This document shows positions 60,832 through 64,000 of a stretch of 64,000 nucleotides of DNA, in pieces. The translations under genes and the position numbers were made by a program. The notes under the pieces were generated by a model that made no database searches, was not told where the DNA came from, and saw only the letters and a list, made by a program, of their open reading frames with translations. Within the stretch, counting starts at the first letter, position 1. Each line of letters begins with the position of its first letter. The stretch spans positions 1,178,001-1,242,000 of the forward strand of contig JBBMOL010000009.1 of NCBI GenBank assembly GCA_037954665.1. Direction: 5' to 3'. The DNA is from Laguncularia racemosa. Taxonomy: Eukaryota; Streptophyta; Magnoliopsida; Myrtales; Combretaceae.

Positions 60832-62163
60832 TAATGCGCTCGAATCTAACCGATCATTTAAGTTTTAAATTTATAACCAATAAAATCTACTATCAAGTTA
60901 GGCAATGTATCTATCGATTATAGCATAGATTTAATAGGTATCGTCCTCTAGGATCTAGAAAACAAGTACTAGTATTACCTTTCTCTACTATCTAGTCTAA
61001 TTTATGATGTGGAAATTATGAATTAAATTAACAATTAACAAATCCTAGTAACCCTACAATTAAATGATATTGTCTTTAAAAATATATTCAATCATAAAAT
61101 ATACCCCTCATCTTGTTCCATCTTAACCCTTAAATTTTCAAAATAAGATATCGATTAACGAATTAATTTACACTTTGCATTGCAGGAATTCTCAAGTAAA
61201 ATCAATTACTCCCTTGAGTCAATCAATTCTTAATCATGCATAAGATAATGGAGACTTCTCCCTCACTACCGTTATGCAAGATCTCATTAAGTTCACAAAT
61301 TCCCATTAATTGTAGAAAATCAATGTTTTCCTACCTTTAGGTAAAACATGTAATCTCTCTATTCATGAAGATCTAATTTACTAGACGAAACCTCTTTCAA
61401 TCTAATAAAAATGAGACATGCAATCAATTTACGCGCATAACTTAATCACAAGAATAATGGAAACACATGAATAGATGCAAAGATATAAATAATTCATTAA
61501 TCAATCGATGGTTCAGCACACGAGTTAAGGTTTCACAAGATGAAAGATATAAAGAATTACTCCTCCATGGAGTTTTCAATAAAAACAAAGAATCTAGAGA
61601 AATAGAATTGATTCGTGCTAAAAAGAATAATCCCTTGTTTGTTTTGTGATCTCTAATGATGCTCGAACAATTCTCCTCTTGAAGTTTGTAATAATGCTCC
61701 CTTAGGGTTTTCAAAATGGAGCCAGAAGGAAAAAGTCTTTTTAAAAATAAAATAAGGCGTCTATTAATAGTTCTACGAAAACAGGGTTCAGCGTAGGCAT
61801 CAGCACCGCCATGCTCAAGGCCGTCTTGACTTTGAAACACATTATTTTCACTTCCCAGTTTAGCACGGCCTCCAGCACAGCCATGCTCAGGGTAGGGCTG
61901 AAAAGAATTAGCTATTGGTCATTTTTTTATCCAGCATTGGTGTCTGCATAGGTTGTGTTGGACTGAAAATCAATTTTCTTCATTTTTTCGCTAAATTTCA
62001 CCTCGCCTTTGTTCATATCATCCTTGAACCTTTCTTTTATCTCCATTGACACCTGAAATTAAAATTTAATCATATAAGTACCCTTTTCTTCACAAATCAC
62101 ATAAAATCCATATAAAATTATAATCAATAAGCACTAGAATTAAGGGTCTTCTGACACTTATCA
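60832..62163 (-). repeat. Right (5') LTR of the Athila-like element
   Basis: 1332 bp, uninterrupted. Its inner end reads TAATGCGCTCG on the plus strand, so the terminal TG of the partner copy has become TA. Few differences from the left copy are visible, which points to a relatively recent insertion. Confidence 0.92.
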
Positions 62164-63580
62164 CTTGTCATACTCACTTACAATTGAAAAATAAGTAGCA
62201 TGAGCTTAAGCCCGATACATGAGTACCACATAGATATGTGCATGCCACATTAATCTCAGTACACACAAACACATAAATGTAGCGGATATATATATTACAT
62301 TCATCGATTTATTTATCTTTGATTTGGCCAACATATAACACAATGGTACTCATGGCCTCGCCATATATATATATATGTATGTATGTAAGTATATTTCTAA
62401 GTTGGAAATTGCCATTGCAAGCTTGGTCTAATCTTAAATCTACCATAGATTATTTCAGTATAGAACTCTACTAAGGACAATGTCATATACCGATCATTGG
62501 AGTGCGCCCTAAAGATTTGCCACTATAGGTCCTTAAGCTAAGTGAAGCACAAGCAATATATGCACTTCAGTCTGATATCATTTAAATTTATTAAGTGAAC
62601 TATACTATCAAATACAATCAACAAACAAGGTAAACACTTACCTGAAGGAGTGGTCTCATAGTTAGCTCTTATGTCAATATCAAAGGTATCTTAACCAGTT
62701 AAATAACAAAGATTAAGTTTAGTTCTATTCTATGACATAATCTATGTTTACTAAGTAGTTAATCATATCTTAATATTTCCCATCTTCTTTGTGTTATTGT
62801 AAATGAAACTTAGCTTAGAATTGTAGAAAAATGAAATAGAAGTGAAATATGGGTATTCCAGAACAACACGGCCATGTATGGAGCCGTGTAGAAGAACATG
62901 GAAAGGAACATGGCCATGTACCTTTCTGTGTATAAAACTTTTCCAACATGCCCATGTATATGGTCATATACTAGGTTGTATACTTCAACATAGGTAGGTA
63001 TATGCCTGTGTACCCTGCTGTGTATCCCCTACAATGCAACATTTCATCTCCATTCAACACTGTGACGGTACACGTTTGTGTATTTAACTATGTACCCTTC
63101 TATTTTGGGAATCCTCTTCCTCTTCTTTTCCAATTAGCTCATAAATCCCAAATTTTATGCATGCAAAGTAATTTGGCTCAATTAACTTGTAAATTCCATA
63201 TGTATTATAGATTACATATACTTACATTGATTGTGATTGAAATCCTCAAATTGTTTGTTCCCATGTTGATGCTTGCTCTATGTCACCTCCTTATTCCAAG
63301 TAATAACAATACATCACCAAAAATCACTTAAACTTACAATTCTAAAATGAGGAATACCTATCTTAATGATTAAAGTCCTTACCTAGTGAAAGTGGGTTGA
63401 TTCTATAGATTCCAATTAGGTTACGTAACATGTATTTGAGAGCGTCTTCGTGGTTTCAACTATGCAAATGGGGAAAAGGGGAGATAATAGGTCAATCAGT
63501 GATTTAAATACCTTGACTATAAAAAGACTCAATTGCCCCCCATATTTTAAACTTATTACTTTTCTTGATCTTATGTTTAA

Positions 63581-63584
<4 letters not shown>

Positions 63585-63616
<32 letters not shown>
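63585..63616. repeat. TA dinucleotide microsatellite
   Basis: About 16 uninterrupted TA units at the start of the chromovirus 3' LTR, just before the TTTACA terminus. Length is likely to vary between individuals. Confidence 0.8.
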
Positions 63617-63619
<3 letters not shown>

Positions 63620-63621
63620 CA

Positions 63622-64000
63622 TTCTCCCCCCTTTACAAAAACTTTTGCCTTTGAAAGTTATCTATGTTTGGAAAGAGCTTTGGATGCTTCCTTCGCATAT
63701 CTTCTTTTAGCTCTCATTTTGCTTTACGTTCTATCTAATTTGTCCACTATATTTTGACGTAGGGAATTACTCTTTTTCTCAACACTTGTTTCTTAGTGTT
63801 TACAATCCTTATAGGTCTTTTAATGGAGGATAAATTCGGCTATTCATTTAATAGTTCCAAAGAACTACTTGATCAAAATTTAACACAAACTTCATCAACA
63901 TAAATACATGAAATATATCATGTACCCTATCCAAACTTGGTGGTAAAGCTAACCTATAAGCAACATCGCCAATTCTTTCTAAAATTTCAAATAGACCCAC
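63622..64000 (-). pseudogene. Chromovirus-type pol C-terminus, running off the window
   Basis: The minus strand from the window edge reads VGLFEILERIGDVAYRLALP, then VHDIFHVFMLMKFV, and after stops VLRKRVIPYVKI and ELKEDMRRKHPKLFPNID. These are the integrase C-terminal domain and chromodomain tail of Del/Tekay-like elements. The polypurine tract and 3' LTR follow at once. Stops occur at about 63720-63745 and 63850. The remainder of pol lies beyond 64000. Confidence 0.85.

Larger units (their letters stand above)
52340..62163 (-). mobile_element. Athila-like Ty3/gypsy retrotransposon, pol mostly deleted
   Basis: 9824 bp with TSD CTTGT (52335-52339 and 62164-62168). LTRs are 52340-55433 (1321 bp without its insertion) and 60832-62163 (1332 bp). 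PBS of tRNA-Asp type at 60808-60825 and polypurine tract at 55434-55446 (minus TGTGGGGAGATT) are present. Gag, protease and the first part of RT are recognisable from right to left. The rest of RT, RNase H and integrase are missing, and 55447-57720 is non-coding. Gag and protease keep fairly long open segments, so decay is moderate. A Tat-family solo LTR sits inside the left LTR. Confidence 0.92.
51909..63621 (-). repeat. 3' LTR of a minus-strand chromovirus-like element, split by the Athila-like element
   Basis: In element orientation the LTR starts TGTAAATATATA at 63621 and ends GGGGCATTACA at 51909. The right border is fixed by a strong polypurine tract on the minus strand (AAAGGGGGGAGA, about 63622-63636) that follows the pol C-terminus. 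Own sequence is 51909-52339 and 62169-63621, about 1.9 kb, with the 9.8-kb Athila-like element between, flanked by TSD CTTGT. The left end rests on terminus resemblance only, because the partner LTR lies outside the window. Confidence 0.7.

Overview
This window is nuclear DNA of a flowering plant, most likely a eudicot. It holds one apparently intact intron-containing gene, a FAB1-type phosphatidylinositol-3-phosphate 5-kinase on the minus strand (coding exons between 34561 and 42838). Almost everything else is AT-rich intergenic DNA packed with plant retrotransposon families: Ty3/gypsy (Tat/Ogre-like, Athila-like, chromovirus-like), Ty1/copia, and a LINE. All recognisable transposon reading frames carry stops or frameshifts. 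I see no rRNA, no tRNA gene, no CRISPR array and no bacterial operon. Exon borders, LTR ends and target-site duplications (TSDs) were read by eye.

Layout. 1-597: intergenic, with two short tandem duplications. 603-6435: complete but gag-less Ty3/gypsy element with TSD ACTTC. 6441-9536: unassigned intergenic DNA. 9537-33653: a nest five levels deep. A LINE is split by a copia element (11204-33137). The copia right LTR is split by a chromovirus-like solo LTR (15975-33084). That LTR is split by a Tat/Ogre-like element (17050-31329) and by a small solo LTR (31434-32195). The Tat element is split in its integrase by an Athila-type solo LTR (18829-20373) and in its first ORF by a 740-bp LTR remnant (27824-28563). 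Each insertion has TG..CA-type ends (one mutated) and a 5-bp TSD (one with a mismatch), so insertion order can be read directly.

33654-44470: the gene island. The FAB1 gene has 12 coding exons, consistent GT-AG junctions and phases, and a predicted product of 1654 residues. It has no classical FYVE finger, so it fits the FAB1C/FAB1D class. A pyrimidine-rich 5' untranslated exon lies near 44107-44450, separated from the start codon by an intron of about 1.2 kb.

44472-64000: mostly decayed elements. Plus-strand chromovirus integrase remnant (46617-47985); plus-strand Tat gag remnants (49890-50540); then a second nest. There a Tat-family solo LTR (53051-54818) sits inside the left LTR of an Athila-like element (52340-62163, TSD CTTGT), which sits inside the 3' LTR of a minus-strand chromovirus (LTR 51909-63621) whose pol C-terminus runs off the right edge.

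I found no undescribed functional system. The most interesting items are the legible nests, a GC-rich palindromic motif (CACGGCCRTG type) recurring in LTRs of different families, tandem repeats in the Tat 3' region, and the FYVE-less lipid kinase.
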